Source: a candidate division WWE3 bacterium GW2011_GWC2_41_23 (lineage in GTDB: Bacteria; Patescibacteriota; WWE3; UBA101185; UBA10185). Taken from it: a stretch of 38,473 bases of DNA. Each line of letters opens with the position of its first letter. Position 1 is the first letter of the stretch. Positions 28,856 through 37,507 of this stretch are shown piece by piece. Location: contig LCBB01000004.1 in assembly GCA_000996895.1 (NCBI GenBank), forward strand, positions 1 through 38,473, read 5' to 3'. Below the pieces are notes generated by a model. That model did no database searches and was not told the DNA's origin. It saw nothing but the letters and a program-made list of their open reading frames with translations. A program made the position numbers and the translations under genes.

Positions 28856-29347
28856 ATGAACATACTTGAAACAAAATCCTATGTGGAGAGCTTTATAGCG
28901 TCTTCAAATGGAAAGAAATATACGCCAGATGAGATGATTAATATGATAAAAAAATATACAAATATTACGCTTGGCGATGAAAACCCTGTATCAGGAACTC
29001 CAAGTCTTGGATATATTAACTCCAATATTAAAGGGGTTTATTACATAATTTACTGTGATGCGTGTAATGCAAAGTGTAGAAAATCCTACCCTACTATTCT
29101 AAACATTAACGGGAATAAGGTCATGAAGTTTTTATGCGGTAGCTGTGCGGGTAAGAAATATGAGCGTAAAAAGGAGTATGAACGAAAAGCTTTAGAATAT
29201 CTACTTCACCCCGAAAAGCTTGGTTCTATGAACTACCGTAATCTTTCACTTAAACAAAGCCTAGCGATATTAGAAGCAGGTTTTATTGAAGATAAGATAA
29301 GGGAACGAGCCGAAAAGAACGCATCAAAGTATTTAGGCGATAGCTGA
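28856..29347 (+). CDS. Zinc-ribbon hypothetical protein, first gene of element 3
   Basis: CDACNAKC...LCGSCAGKK paired CxxC motifs; AT-rich -10 just upstream. Confidence 0.6.
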   Translation: MNILETKSYVESFIASSNGKKYTPDEMINMIKKYTNITLGDENPVSGTPSLGYINSNIKGVYYIIYCDACNAKCRKSYPTILNINGNKVMKFLCGSCAGKKYERKKEYERKALEYLLHPEKLGSMNYRNLSLKQSLAILEAGFIEDKIRERAEKNASKYLGDS

Positions 29348-29415
29348 TTGCACATATAAATTAATTGTGTTTTTTCATTGTTCCTGTGCAGTATTAGCGG
29401 TATAATTGTGTTAGT

Positions 29416-29844
29416 ATGACGGAAAAAAACGAAATGCAAAACAATGAGGAATTAAAGAGTAAATTTATACAAGAGCGTGCAATCGGCAAATCTTTTAAGG
29501 AGATATCAACAGAACTAAATTTACCAGTTGAGACCCTTGTAGTTTGGGCAAAAACTTTGAAGTATGACATCGGTAATCAAAAAGCTATTGAGATGGATGA
29601 GCTCTCAAATAAGTTTAGAATAACGAAAAGACGAAGAATAGAGCTTATTGGCAGCATCCTTACTAAAATGCAGGACGAACTCGACACACGGGATTACAAA
29701 GATGTTCCAACCGATAAACTGTTTGATTATCTTCTCAAGTACTCTGCAGAACTCAACAGGGAATATACACCGCCTGTATTTACCGAAATCGTCTCAGGTA
29801 TGGGTCCTAGTATATGGGAAACCGAAATAACGTGGACTGGCTAG
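29416..29844 (+). CDS. HTH protein, small-terminase/recombinase-HTH-like
   Basis: FIQERAIGKSFKEISTELNLPVETLVVWAKTLKYDI HTH. Confidence 0.55.
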   Translation: MTEKNEMQNNEELKSKFIQERAIGKSFKEISTELNLPVETLVVWAKTLKYDIGNQKAIEMDELSNKFRITKRRRIELIGSILTKMQDELDTRDYKDVPTDKLFDYLLKYSAELNREYTPPVFTEIVSGMGPSIWETEITWTG

Positions 29845-29888
29845 AATCTAAATTGTAAAAATATATCTGCCCAAATATTAAAATTAAT

Positions 29889-32006
29889 ATGAACAAAGAC
29901 AGGTTATTTGAGAATCTAGTAAATAAGAATAATTTAGAAAAAGCATTTGACTATCTTTTAGTTGAAATAGAGAACTCTAGTCTTGCAATTGACCCTATAT
30001 GGACCCCCGCACTGCAAGCAATAAAAAAAAACAGAAAAACATATTTCAACGCACTAAGTGAACTCCTTATAAACGGATACTTCCAAGCAGACAAAGCAAG
30101 ATATTTTAAATTTCCGAAAGACAATTTGGGAATTAGGCCGGTCGCAATACTATCTATAACAGACAGGATTATCTACCAAGCTATATTTCTTAAGCCCGTA
30201 TTAGGTAACGTCTTAAAGACTAAATATACACAACCGCCTTGTTATACACCAAACCTATCGTCAGAAACAGAAAAAACATATTTAGAAGACTGGCACCAGA
30301 AATGGGATGATTACATTAACGATCAAGTTAAAGCATATAGAGACGGTTATATATACAAAGTAGACCTTGATGTGAAATCATTTTTCGATAACATCAACCA
30401 CGAACTAATAAAAGATTTTTTAGTGAAAGAATGTAATGTAAACGGAACAAAGGTATTAGAGATACTTATGAACCTGCTTTCGACCTGGGCACATAAACCT
30501 GGTTTTGGTGTTCCCCAAGGACCTGAAGCTTCTATATTCATCGCATCGGCTTTTCTCTCGCAACTTGATGATAAAGGTATTTCGTTAAGCTCGGAGTTAG
30601 AGTTTAGACAATTTAGATACAATGACGACATTTGTTTGATGGCAAAAACCCCCGAAGTATTACACCAACTAATAGAAGTACTTTCAAATTATCTTTTTGA
30701 TATATTTCTAGAACTAAATGGTAAAACTTCATTTTGTCTACTGGACGAGGGCGAACTATTAAAGTTAGCAAAACGACGCATTTACTCACCTTATGGTATT
30801 AATGAAGATTCTTTATACACAGTACTTAACATTGAGAACTCCATACCAGATTATTTAATCAAACTTAGAAATAATCGGCAATTAGAACAGTATGAGGTAT
30901 CAGCACTTAAATATTATCTTAAAGGCGCAAAGAATAGAGCTTACTGTACCCGTTTTATCGACCTGCTTGATAAATCTCACTCACTCTCACTTTACATTTG
31001 TAGGTATGTCCAAAAATTTGTAGACGATGCGTCTGTTTATAATTACTTGTGTAAAACATATAGCGAAAAACACTTATATTCATGGTCTAAATTTTGGGTG
31101 CTTAAAACGCTAATTTCATCTAAACACTTTCAAGATAAGAAAAATTTAGAAAGTTCTAAAACCCTTGTATTAAACGGCCTGAACGATAAAAGTTGGGAAA
31201 TAAGGTCATTGTGCCTGTATATTGCCGAATTATTTGGATTTATAAGCGATTCAAGTGCGCTAATCAGTAAACTCCACAAATCAGCAGATAACATCTTTGA
31301 AAAAAGTATGACCACTTATTTATTGGGAAGTAAGAATGAATCAGGGATGATGTCTGACTTACTAAGAAGTAACTGCACAGATTTACAAATAATTGCTTTT
31401 AGTGCCCTAAATAAACCAGACTTATCAAACTTACCCAATGACCTATCACCATTTAGCCAATATTTATTAAAAATTAACAACACTAGTACTGTATCCAGTA
31501 GTACATCAGTTATTCAACACTCTCTGCTTGATTTAGTAAGTGAGTGTGGGGCTGTGCATATAAGTTTAGATACAACTAAACTAAGCAAAGAGCTTGGGTT
31601 AACTTGGAATCAAAATAATAGCGGGAAGCTTAAAAGGTCTAAAAAAATTGTACATTGGGTAGAACTAAACTATTCTGGAGAACTAGTGATGGACAGTGCT
31701 TATATTCTATCGAAGCCGAATATTGATAGTGAAAATGAATGTTTCATTTCCTATGTTATCAATCGTTCTGGCAAGAATATAACTAAAAAAGATATTGAGA
31801 ATGACCAAAATATTAAGATAACAAGGTCTTTTAACAACATATTAAATGATTTGGGTTTTAAGGGTGAGATAAAAAAGCTGTTCTTCCCGATAACAAGTGC
31901 GGGAGAAGTGAGGTTTTTCAGAAAGTTGAAGCAGATAGATGTCACATCGTCCTCCATAGACGAAAAGAAACTGGAGAAACAACTCAAAAAACTCAGACCC
32001 TTTTAA
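29889..32006 (+). CDS. Reverse transcriptase with YNDD active site and ~400-aa C-terminal extension (Abi/UG/DRT-like)
   Basis: RT motifs: VDLDVKSFFDNINHELI, GVPQGPEASIFIA, FRQFRYNDDICLMA (YNDD at 30618-30629); C-terminal HEAT-like helical region. Confidence 0.85.
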   Translation: MNKDRLFENLVNKNNLEKAFDYLLVEIENSSLAIDPIWTPALQAIKKNRKTYFNALSELLINGYFQADKARYFKFPKDNLGIRPVAILSITDRIIYQAIFLKPVLGNVLKTKYTQPPCYTPNLSSETEKTYLEDWHQKWDDYINDQVKAYRDGYIYKVDLDVKSFFDNINHELIKDFLVKECNVNGTKVLEILMNLLSTWAHKPGFGVPQGPEASIFIASAFLSQLDDKGISLSSELEFRQFRYNDDICLMAKTPEVLHQLIEVLSNYLFDIFLELNGKTSFCLLDEGELLKLAKRRIYSPYGINEDSLYTVLNIENSIPDYLIKLRNNRQLEQYEVSALKYYLKGAKNRAYCTRFIDLLDKSHSLSLYICRYVQKFVDDASVYNYLCKTYSEKHLYSWSKFWVLKTLISSKHFQDKKNLESSKTLVLNGLNDKSWEIRSLCLYIAELFGFISDSSALISKLHKSADNIFEKSMTTYLLGSKNESGMMSDLLRSNCTDLQIIAFSALNKPDLSNLPNDLSPFSQYLLKINNTSTVSSSTSVIQHSLLDLVSECGAVHISLDTTKLSKELGLTWNQNNSGKLKRSKKIVHWVELNYSGELVMDSAYILSKPNIDSENECFISYVINRSGKNITKKDIENDQNIKITRSFNNILNDLGFKGEIKKLFFPITSAGEVRFFRKLKQIDVTSSSIDEKKLEKQLKKLRPF

Positions 32007-32009
32007 AAG

Positions 32010-32039
32010 ACTACGAAGTACTACGAAACCCTATGAAAC
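32010..32039 (+). promoter_or_regulatory. Operator-like 10-bp direct repeats (ACTACGAAGT ACTACGAAAC CCTATGAAAC)
   Basis: Two good and one degenerate 10-bp repeat between RT stop and next gene. Confidence 0.5.
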
Positions 32040-32077
32040 AGGGCATTTATACCCCATACCGTTGATATTCTGTCATT

Positions 32078-32335
32078 GTGAACGACAGAATTAATAATAA
32101 ACAAATTAATACATATAGAAGCACCGATTTAGCAATCACAAGCTTTTTATCGCTTTCCTTTAATCTCATAGCATTGGAAAAAGTTGAGGGTAATCGTTAT
32201 GAATTTGTGTTTGAACGTACACCAGAACTAGAGAAAGCAATAGAATCCTTTTTCAACAATACCGCAAAAGTTAGTCCCACAGATTATTTCAATTCAATAA
32301 AAAGTATCAAATCGAGGATTTATTCCAGGAGTTAA
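32078..32335 (+). CDS. Small hypothetical protein (GTG start)
   Basis: 85-aa ORF; start lies inside attctgtcattgtgaacgacagaat inverted repeat. Confidence 0.5.
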   Translation: MNDRINNKQINTYRSTDLAITSFLSLSFNLIALEKVEGNRYEFVFERTPELEKAIESFFNNTAKVSPTDYFNSIKSIKSRIYSRS

Positions 32336-32337
32336 AG

Positions 32338-32544
32338 ATGTTGCCTGTTCAAGCAGTTATTGAGTGGAAAGAAATATACAAGAAGACAACAGGAGTTGAC
32401 CTAAGCATTGAGGACGCCACGGAAAGGGCAAATAGGATGTTTAGATTTTTATCGAATATTACGAAGCCGAAAAGAAGTAGAAAATTAAAAATTTTTGAAG
32501 GGGGTGATAAAGATGGCAAGAAAACTAACAGTAAAAAAGTCTGA
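32338..32544 (+). CDS. Small hypothetical protein
   Basis: 68-aa ORF overlapping the next gene. Confidence 0.5.
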   Translation: MLPVQAVIEWKEIYKKTTGVDLSIEDATERANRMFRFLSNITKPKRSRKLKIFEGGDKDGKKTNSKKV

Positions 32545-32896
32545 ATCTATCAAGCCAATTCCAGGTGATGTTTATCCTGCTAAATTGGTCCGAATTGATG
32601 ACGGAGAAGGAGGTTTTGGCGAGTATTACAAATTTGTTTTCGAGATATCAGAAGAATCTGCGTATCAAGGGGAACAAAGAACATTGCTTGCAAGCCGTAA
32701 GCTATCCAGAAGTCCGAAAGGCGAAAGTAAGCTTCTAAACATTTTAGAGGTATTAGCAGGCAACAAACTGGAGTTGGAAGAAGAAGTTGATGTTGACGAT
32801 TATGTTGGAAAGAAATGCCGAATCTTGGTTGAGGAACCAAAAGAAAGAGACGGCATGATTATCCAAAATGTCACGCAAGTTCTACCTACAAAGTAG
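32513..32896 (+). CDS. Phage-type DUF669-like / ssDNA-binding-like protein
   Basis: MARKLTVKKSESIKPIPGDVYPAKLVRIDDGEGGFGEYYKFVFEI...GKKCRILVEEP; gggggtg SD. Confidence 0.6.
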   Translation: MARKLTVKKSESIKPIPGDVYPAKLVRIDDGEGGFGEYYKFVFEISEESAYQGEQRTLLASRKLSRSPKGESKLLNILEVLAGNKLELEEEVDVDDYVGKKCRILVEEPKERDGMIIQNVTQVLPTK

Positions 32897-32962
32897 TATT
32901 TAATTTTGGTCGGGGGCATTTGCTTGTACCAAGTGTCCCCTACCTACAAAGAGATTTAACAA

Positions 32963-35317
32963 ATGAATTATACCAATAATGAATATATAAAAGAACCTGC
33001 GGAGTTCCTAACCGATTGGGGTATCAATTATTCTGATACCAAAAAGGAACTTCGAACCCTGTGTTTATTTAGTGACTGCGATTCGGATAAATCTGACTAC
33101 AAACTAGGTCATCTATATATTTCGTCAACCACAGGGCAATATAATTGTAAAAAATGTAATGCTACGGGAAATCTCGTGACATTAGCAAAACATTTAGGCA
33201 TTGATGTTGCTACCCTATATCAGAAGCAAGGCAGGATTAAAGCACGGACTAAAAAGGCGGAGGTAAAAAACGGGCAACCTGAAAAGGTTTACGATGACGA
33301 TTTAACTAATGAAGCAGTCGAATGTCATGAGGAGCTTACTACTGCTCATCGCCAATACTTTGTAGACAGGGGGTTATCCAATGAAACAATTGATAAATAC
33401 CTGCTAGGAGAAGCCGAGGTGGGTGGTTTGCAATGGTTAACAATACCCATATTTGATGAAAATAATCGAGTAATATTTTTTAAGCTAAGAAGACTGCCAG
33501 AACAGGAAGAAACTAATCCTACAAAATATAGATATACGAAAGACGCCGAAGCTAGTGTTTACGGTGTAGAAATTCTAAAAGATGTGTTAAATGAGCCAGT
33601 CATTATTACCGAAGGTGAACTTGATTGTCTTGTATTAAGGGATTTAGGTTTTAAGGCTGTATCTTCTACTGGTGGTGCAGGTACTTTCAAAAATAAATGG
33701 GTAGATTACTTTGATAAGGTCTCTGCTGTATTTTTTGCATTTGATAATGATGAAGTTGGAATTCGTGAAGCCGTTAATCACGCCAAACTGTTTAGAAACA
33801 AAGACGTCTATATAGTAGATATACCTAAAATTGAAGGCATAAAAGACATTTCTAACTACAGAACAAGTCAAAAGACTAAGGAAGATTTTGAAAAATTACT
33901 AAAAGAAGCTAGAAAGTATGACCCCTATAAGTTAGAGTTTTCAGGTATTCAGTTTGCAGATGCTTTAACAGAATTTATTCCCGCACAGTATTTCACTTCG
34001 AATAATGCATATTTGACCCTACAACTGAATGTTAAAAATGAGGATACCGTGGATAAAGAGACCTATGTAATCAACTCTGAAAGGCAAATAGTCCCTTTAG
34101 GTTTATTTCTTAAGACGAATAACTATCTTTCTACAAGAGAACCAAAATTTCCTCAAAGATGGTCAACTGAATCATTGGATAGATATTTGAAGAAAAACGA
34201 TATATCATTAGACTACTTTTCTTTACTTGATAAAACCGTCGGGACGCTAAAATATTATCTGGACCTTAATCACGAGGATTGGTATCTGGTTGTAGCTCTC
34301 TGGGTTTGGGGAACATACTTTTATAGGCTTTTCGGTTCATATCCCTATTTCAACATCAATGGACTTATGAACTCAGGCAAGACAAAACTGCTTGAGTTAT
34401 GCAGTGAGCTGGCTTTCAATGGTAAATTCTTAATGGGTAGCACTCCTGCTTTTGTTATAAGGGAAATACACGAAAATAGTTCTACGATATTTTTAGATGA
34501 GGTGGAAAGCCTAAAAAAGGCTTCTACACCTGAAGCACAAACATTGTCCTTAATGCTTAATTCTGGTTACAAGGCAGGTCCACGAGTTGGAAAAATGCAA
34601 CCTACAGGTACAAAGGGTTGGGATTCAAAAGAATACGACCCCTACTCCCCTAAAATGATTGCAGGCATAAGCGATGTGTCCGAAACATTACAATCCCGTT
34701 CCTTAAACTTAACTATGCTTGCAAGCAACAATAAGGAAATTAAAAACCGAGAGCTTGAAACAACTTCACGTTCTTTCAAGGAGTTAAGAGACGGTTACTA
34801 CTTATCCGTGATGGACCTGCATAAAGAAATGTTCAAAACATATAAGACATTAACAGAAACCAATATTCAGGGACGAAATTGGGAAGTGTGGCGACCCATT
34901 TTTACATTGGCAAAAGTTATTGATGATAGAACCCAGCGAGATGGTTTAACCTACAACTTGGTTAGAGATTTTGCTTTAGACCGAATACATATCGCATCTA
35001 GTGTATCTGCCGATGACCAAACTGTAATTCAGCTACTTTTAGCCTTAAAAGACATGATGGAAAGTGAGACAAAACGAGAGGCATTTTATCCGACAATAAA
35101 TCTTAAGACTTTTTTGAAAACAGAGCATGCCGATGACTTTGGATGGCTAGAAAGCACTAACTATATAGGCGTATTGCTTAGAAGGTCTGGTGTAGTTCTA
35201 CAAGGGTCTGAAATAAGACGATTAGGCGGTAAACCAATGAGAGGTTATCTTTTGAACCTAGATGTAATAAATGAGCGACTAAAAGCCTTGGGATTTGAAT
35301 ATGGCGAAATCAAGTAA
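32963..35317 (+). CDS. CHC2 zinc-finger / toprim primase with C-terminal helicase-like ATPase
   Basis: YNCKKCNATGNLVTLAKHLG; toprim EGELDCLVLRDLGFKAVSSTGGAG...FAFDNDEVG; Walker-like NINGLMNSGKTKLLEL. Confidence 0.85.
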   Translation: MNYTNNEYIKEPAEFLTDWGINYSDTKKELRTLCLFSDCDSDKSDYKLGHLYISSTTGQYNCKKCNATGNLVTLAKHLGIDVATLYQKQGRIKARTKKAEVKNGQPEKVYDDDLTNEAVECHEELTTAHRQYFVDRGLSNETIDKYLLGEAEVGGLQWLTIPIFDENNRVIFFKLRRLPEQEETNPTKYRYTKDAEASVYGVEILKDVLNEPVIITEGELDCLVLRDLGFKAVSSTGGAGTFKNKWVDYFDKVSAVFFAFDNDEVGIREAVNHAKLFRNKDVYIVDIPKIEGIKDISNYRTSQKTKEDFEKLLKEARKYDPYKLEFSGIQFADALTEFIPAQYFTSNNAYLTLQLNVKNEDTVDKETYVINSERQIVPLGLFLKTNNYLSTREPKFPQRWSTESLDRYLKKNDISLDYFSLLDKTVGTLKYYLDLNHEDWYLVVALWVWGTYFYRLFGSYPYFNINGLMNSGKTKLLELCSELAFNGKFLMGSTPAFVIREIHENSSTIFLDEVESLKKASTPEAQTLSLMLNSGYKAGPRVGKMQPTGTKGWDSKEYDPYSPKMIAGISDVSETLQSRSLNLTMLASNNKEIKNRELETTSRSFKELRDGYYLSVMDLHKEMFKTYKTLTETNIQGRNWEVWRPIFTLAKVIDDRTQRDGLTYNLVRDFALDRIHIASSVSADDQTVIQLLLALKDMMESETKREAFYPTINLKTFLKTEHADDFGWLESTNYIGVLLRRSGVVLQGSEIRRLGGKPMRGYLLNLDVINERLKALGFEYGEIK

Positions 35318-35320
35318 CAT

Positions 35321-35461
35321 TTGTAACACCTACGCTTATACATTGTCACAGCGACAATATTTCCCGTTACAAAAATGTTACACATCAAGATGTAGTATTT
35401 GTAACATTTCTGTTACAGGCTTATTTGTTGTCGCTAAAGGATATTATGTTTAATGTAACAA
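35321..35461. repeat. Iteron-like cluster of TGTAACA/TGTTACA motifs
   Basis: ttgtaaca (35321), cgttacaaaaatgttaca (~35364-35381), tttgtaaca (35398), tgttaca (35411), tgtaaca (~35454); plus attgtcacagcgacaat. Confidence 0.6.
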
Positions 35462-35700
35462 AAATACAAAAATATGAGGACTTAACAAAACTTAACATTT
35501 CAGAGCTTATGGTATATGAGATTGAACTTCAGTCTTACCTTCAAACACACGAGCCCGATATGTCAAAACAAGGAACAGTGGATGTAAATGACAGACCTTT
35601 TGACAGACAACTTTATGAAGAAAAGAAGCAACAATGGTATTCAATTTGGGTCGAGTATTTTACGCGACCTGTTGAGGAAGGACTAGATATTAAGTTATAA
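35446..35700 (+). CDS. Small hypothetical protein preceding recombinase 3
   Basis: MFNVTKIQKYEDLTKLNISELMVYEIELQSYLQ...; internal ATG preferred. Confidence 0.5.
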   Translation: MFNVTKIQKYEDLTKLNISELMVYEIELQSYLQTHEPDMSKQGTVDVNDRPFDRQLYEEKKQQWYSIWVEYFTRPVEEGLDIKL

Positions 35701-35701
35701 T
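35696..35701 (+). promoter_or_regulatory. -10 box (TATAAT) for leader 3, embedding the upstream stop codon
   Basis: TATAAT 6 nt before stem A; TAA stop 35698-35700 inside it. Confidence 0.5.
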
Positions 35702-35707
35702 TTTAGT

Positions 35708-35802
35708 GTTGAATAGATTTAGTTACGAATGTGTAAATAGCCGTATTGGTATAAATGCATTCGTGCATCTATTCAACAACCAGTACGGCTTTTTATATTA
35801 AT
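35708..35802 (+). ncRNA. Structured leader RNA (pseudoknot family member 3)
   Basis: A gttgaataga (35708-35717)/A' tctattcaac (35768-35777); B acgaatg (35725-35731)/B' cattcgt (35758-35764); C agccgtattggt (35739-35750)/C' accagtacggct (35779-35790), 1 G.U; then tttttatattaat and ATG. Confidence 0.8.
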
Positions 35803-37449
35803 ATGGATTTTTTAGTAAACAAAGATATACAAAATAAAAACGGCATTGAATACTGTAGAAAATCTACGGAGTCAGAAGACCGCCAAGCCTTTTCTCTTAA
35901 AGACCAACATGATGTCAATTTTAAAGTAGCGGAAAGATATGGTGTAAAAGTTAAAAAATCGCTTCAGGAATCAATGTCTGCCAAGAAAAGAGGAAGACCG
36001 TTTTTCAATGAAATGGTTGCAAGTGTTGAAAGTGGTAAATATGAAGTCATTGTATGTTGGGCATTAAACCGTTTAGCCCGTAATTCAGTTGATGGTGCGA
36101 TGCTAATTGAGTTGATGGATAATAAAAAGCTTCATGCAATTCTAACTCCTGGAAAAGTCTACTATAACAGTGGCGACGACAAGCTGTTACTTCAAATAGA
36201 ATTTGGATTAGCTAAGAAATATTCCGATGATTTAGGACCTACTGTGTTAAGAGGTATGTATTCAAAGCTTAAGCGTGGTTGGTATCCTGGTCCTGCAAAG
36301 CCTGGTTATATCAATAGAAAAGAAAAAGGCGAAATAATACAGGTAATAGATGAAGAACGATTTCCACTATTAAGAAAGGGTATTGAAATGTACCTAGAAG
36401 GAGCAAGAGTCGAACATGTACTTGAGCTACTAAATGATAAGTGGGGTTATAAAACCATACAAACTGAAAAAACAGGAAATAAACCTTTATCAATATCAAG
36501 CTTTTATCGAATACTAAACGACAGTTTTTACTTTGGAAAAATAGTGTGGAACGGTGAGGAAGGTGAGCTTAATCCCGAAGTACCAAAACTTGTGTCCGAG
36601 AAAGAGTTCTGGGATATACAACGAAGACTTGGTGCAAAAGGTATTTCAAGACCTTCAAAACACATGGAAGTCCCCTACCGAAGCATCATTAAATGTTCAG
36701 AGTGTGGAAGCGCCATAATCACTTACCCCAAAATTAAGAAACTAGCTTCAGGAGAAACAGTAGTTTATTTATATGCTAAATGTTCAAGCAAAAAACATTG
36801 TACACAGAAGCACATCTCCGTTTCAAAAATTGAAAAGCAACTTAATGAGATTGTGAAAACCGTAGAAGTGTCTCAAGACTTCCATGATTGGTTTTTGAAA
36901 TGGCTAAAACACGACCATCAAGTTGAAACTACTGAAACCGAAGTTCTACTACAAAGAATAGACGCACAGATTGAAATCCAACATAAACGAAGAAATAATT
37001 TATTTGAGATGAGACTTAATGGCGAAGCGGTTGAAGTTGAGTATAGGACCAAGAAAGAAGAAATCGAAGTTGAAATCAAAAGATTGGAAAAAGAAAGAGC
37101 GGGGGTTAAGTACGCGTCTGACGATTGGATTAAAAGAGCTGAAAAACGCATTAACTACGCTTTATACGCAAGAGACACTTTAGAAAATGGTGATTACTTA
37201 CAAAAATCAAGTGTACTTTCGGATTTGGGTTCGAACTTTTTGCTAAAAGAGGGTTTACTCTTTGCTGACATAGACCCGATGCTTGCCGTCTTCAAAAAAC
37301 ACTATGAAATTGTTAATAAGGATTTAATAGGGTTCGAACTGGAAGATAAGTTGTTAAATCAAGCTAACTCTGAAATTTTGAAATCATGGCTGGGGGATAG
37401 GGATTCGAACCCCAATAGGCGGGACCAAAACCCGCAGTCCTACCGTTAG
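35803..37449 (+). CDS. Large serine recombinase 3
   Basis: EYCRKSTESEDRQAFSLKDQ resolvase N-terminus, zinc ribbon (CSECGSA...CSSKKHC); ATG at 35803 preferred (35755 start would lie inside the leader); last residues are antisense tRNA. Confidence 0.9.
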   Translation: MDFLVNKDIQNKNGIEYCRKSTESEDRQAFSLKDQHDVNFKVAERYGVKVKKSLQESMSAKKRGRPFFNEMVASVESGKYEVIVCWALNRLARNSVDGAMLIELMDNKKLHAILTPGKVYYNSGDDKLLLQIEFGLAKKYSDDLGPTVLRGMYSKLKRGWYPGPAKPGYINRKEKGEIIQVIDEERFPLLRKGIEMYLEGARVEHVLELLNDKWGYKTIQTEKTGNKPLSISSFYRILNDSFYFGKIVWNGEEGELNPEVPKLVSEKEFWDIQRRLGAKGISRPSKHMEVPYRSIIKCSECGSAIITYPKIKKLASGETVVYLYAKCSSKKHCTQKHISVSKIEKQLNEIVKTVEVSQDFHDWFLKWLKHDHQVETTETEVLLQRIDAQIEIQHKRRNNLFEMRLNGEAVEVEYRTKKEEIEVEIKRLEKERAGVKYASDDWIKRAEKRINYALYARDTLENGDYLQKSSVLSDLGSNFLLKEGLLFADIDPMLAVFKKHYEIVNKDLIGFELEDKLLNQANSEILKSWLGDRDSNPNRRDQNPQSYR

Positions 37450-37460
37450 ACGATCCCCCA
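37387..37460 (-). tRNA. tRNA-Gln (anticodon UUG) with encoded CCA
   Basis: Minus strand TGGGGGATCGTCTAACGGTAGGACTGCGGGTTTTGGTCCCGCCTATTGGGGTTCGAATCCCTATCCCCCAGCCA; acceptor, anticodon and T arms pair. Confidence 0.95.
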
Positions 37461-37507
37461 ACGACAAACTATTATAGCATCTGCGAAACCCTCTCCGACC
37501 ACAGTAA

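Noticed and set aside
28660-28860. Left attachment site of element 3 as a duplicated tRNA-Gln 3' segment
   Set aside because: No recognisable tRNA-derived repeat seen by eye in this interval; boundary left undefined
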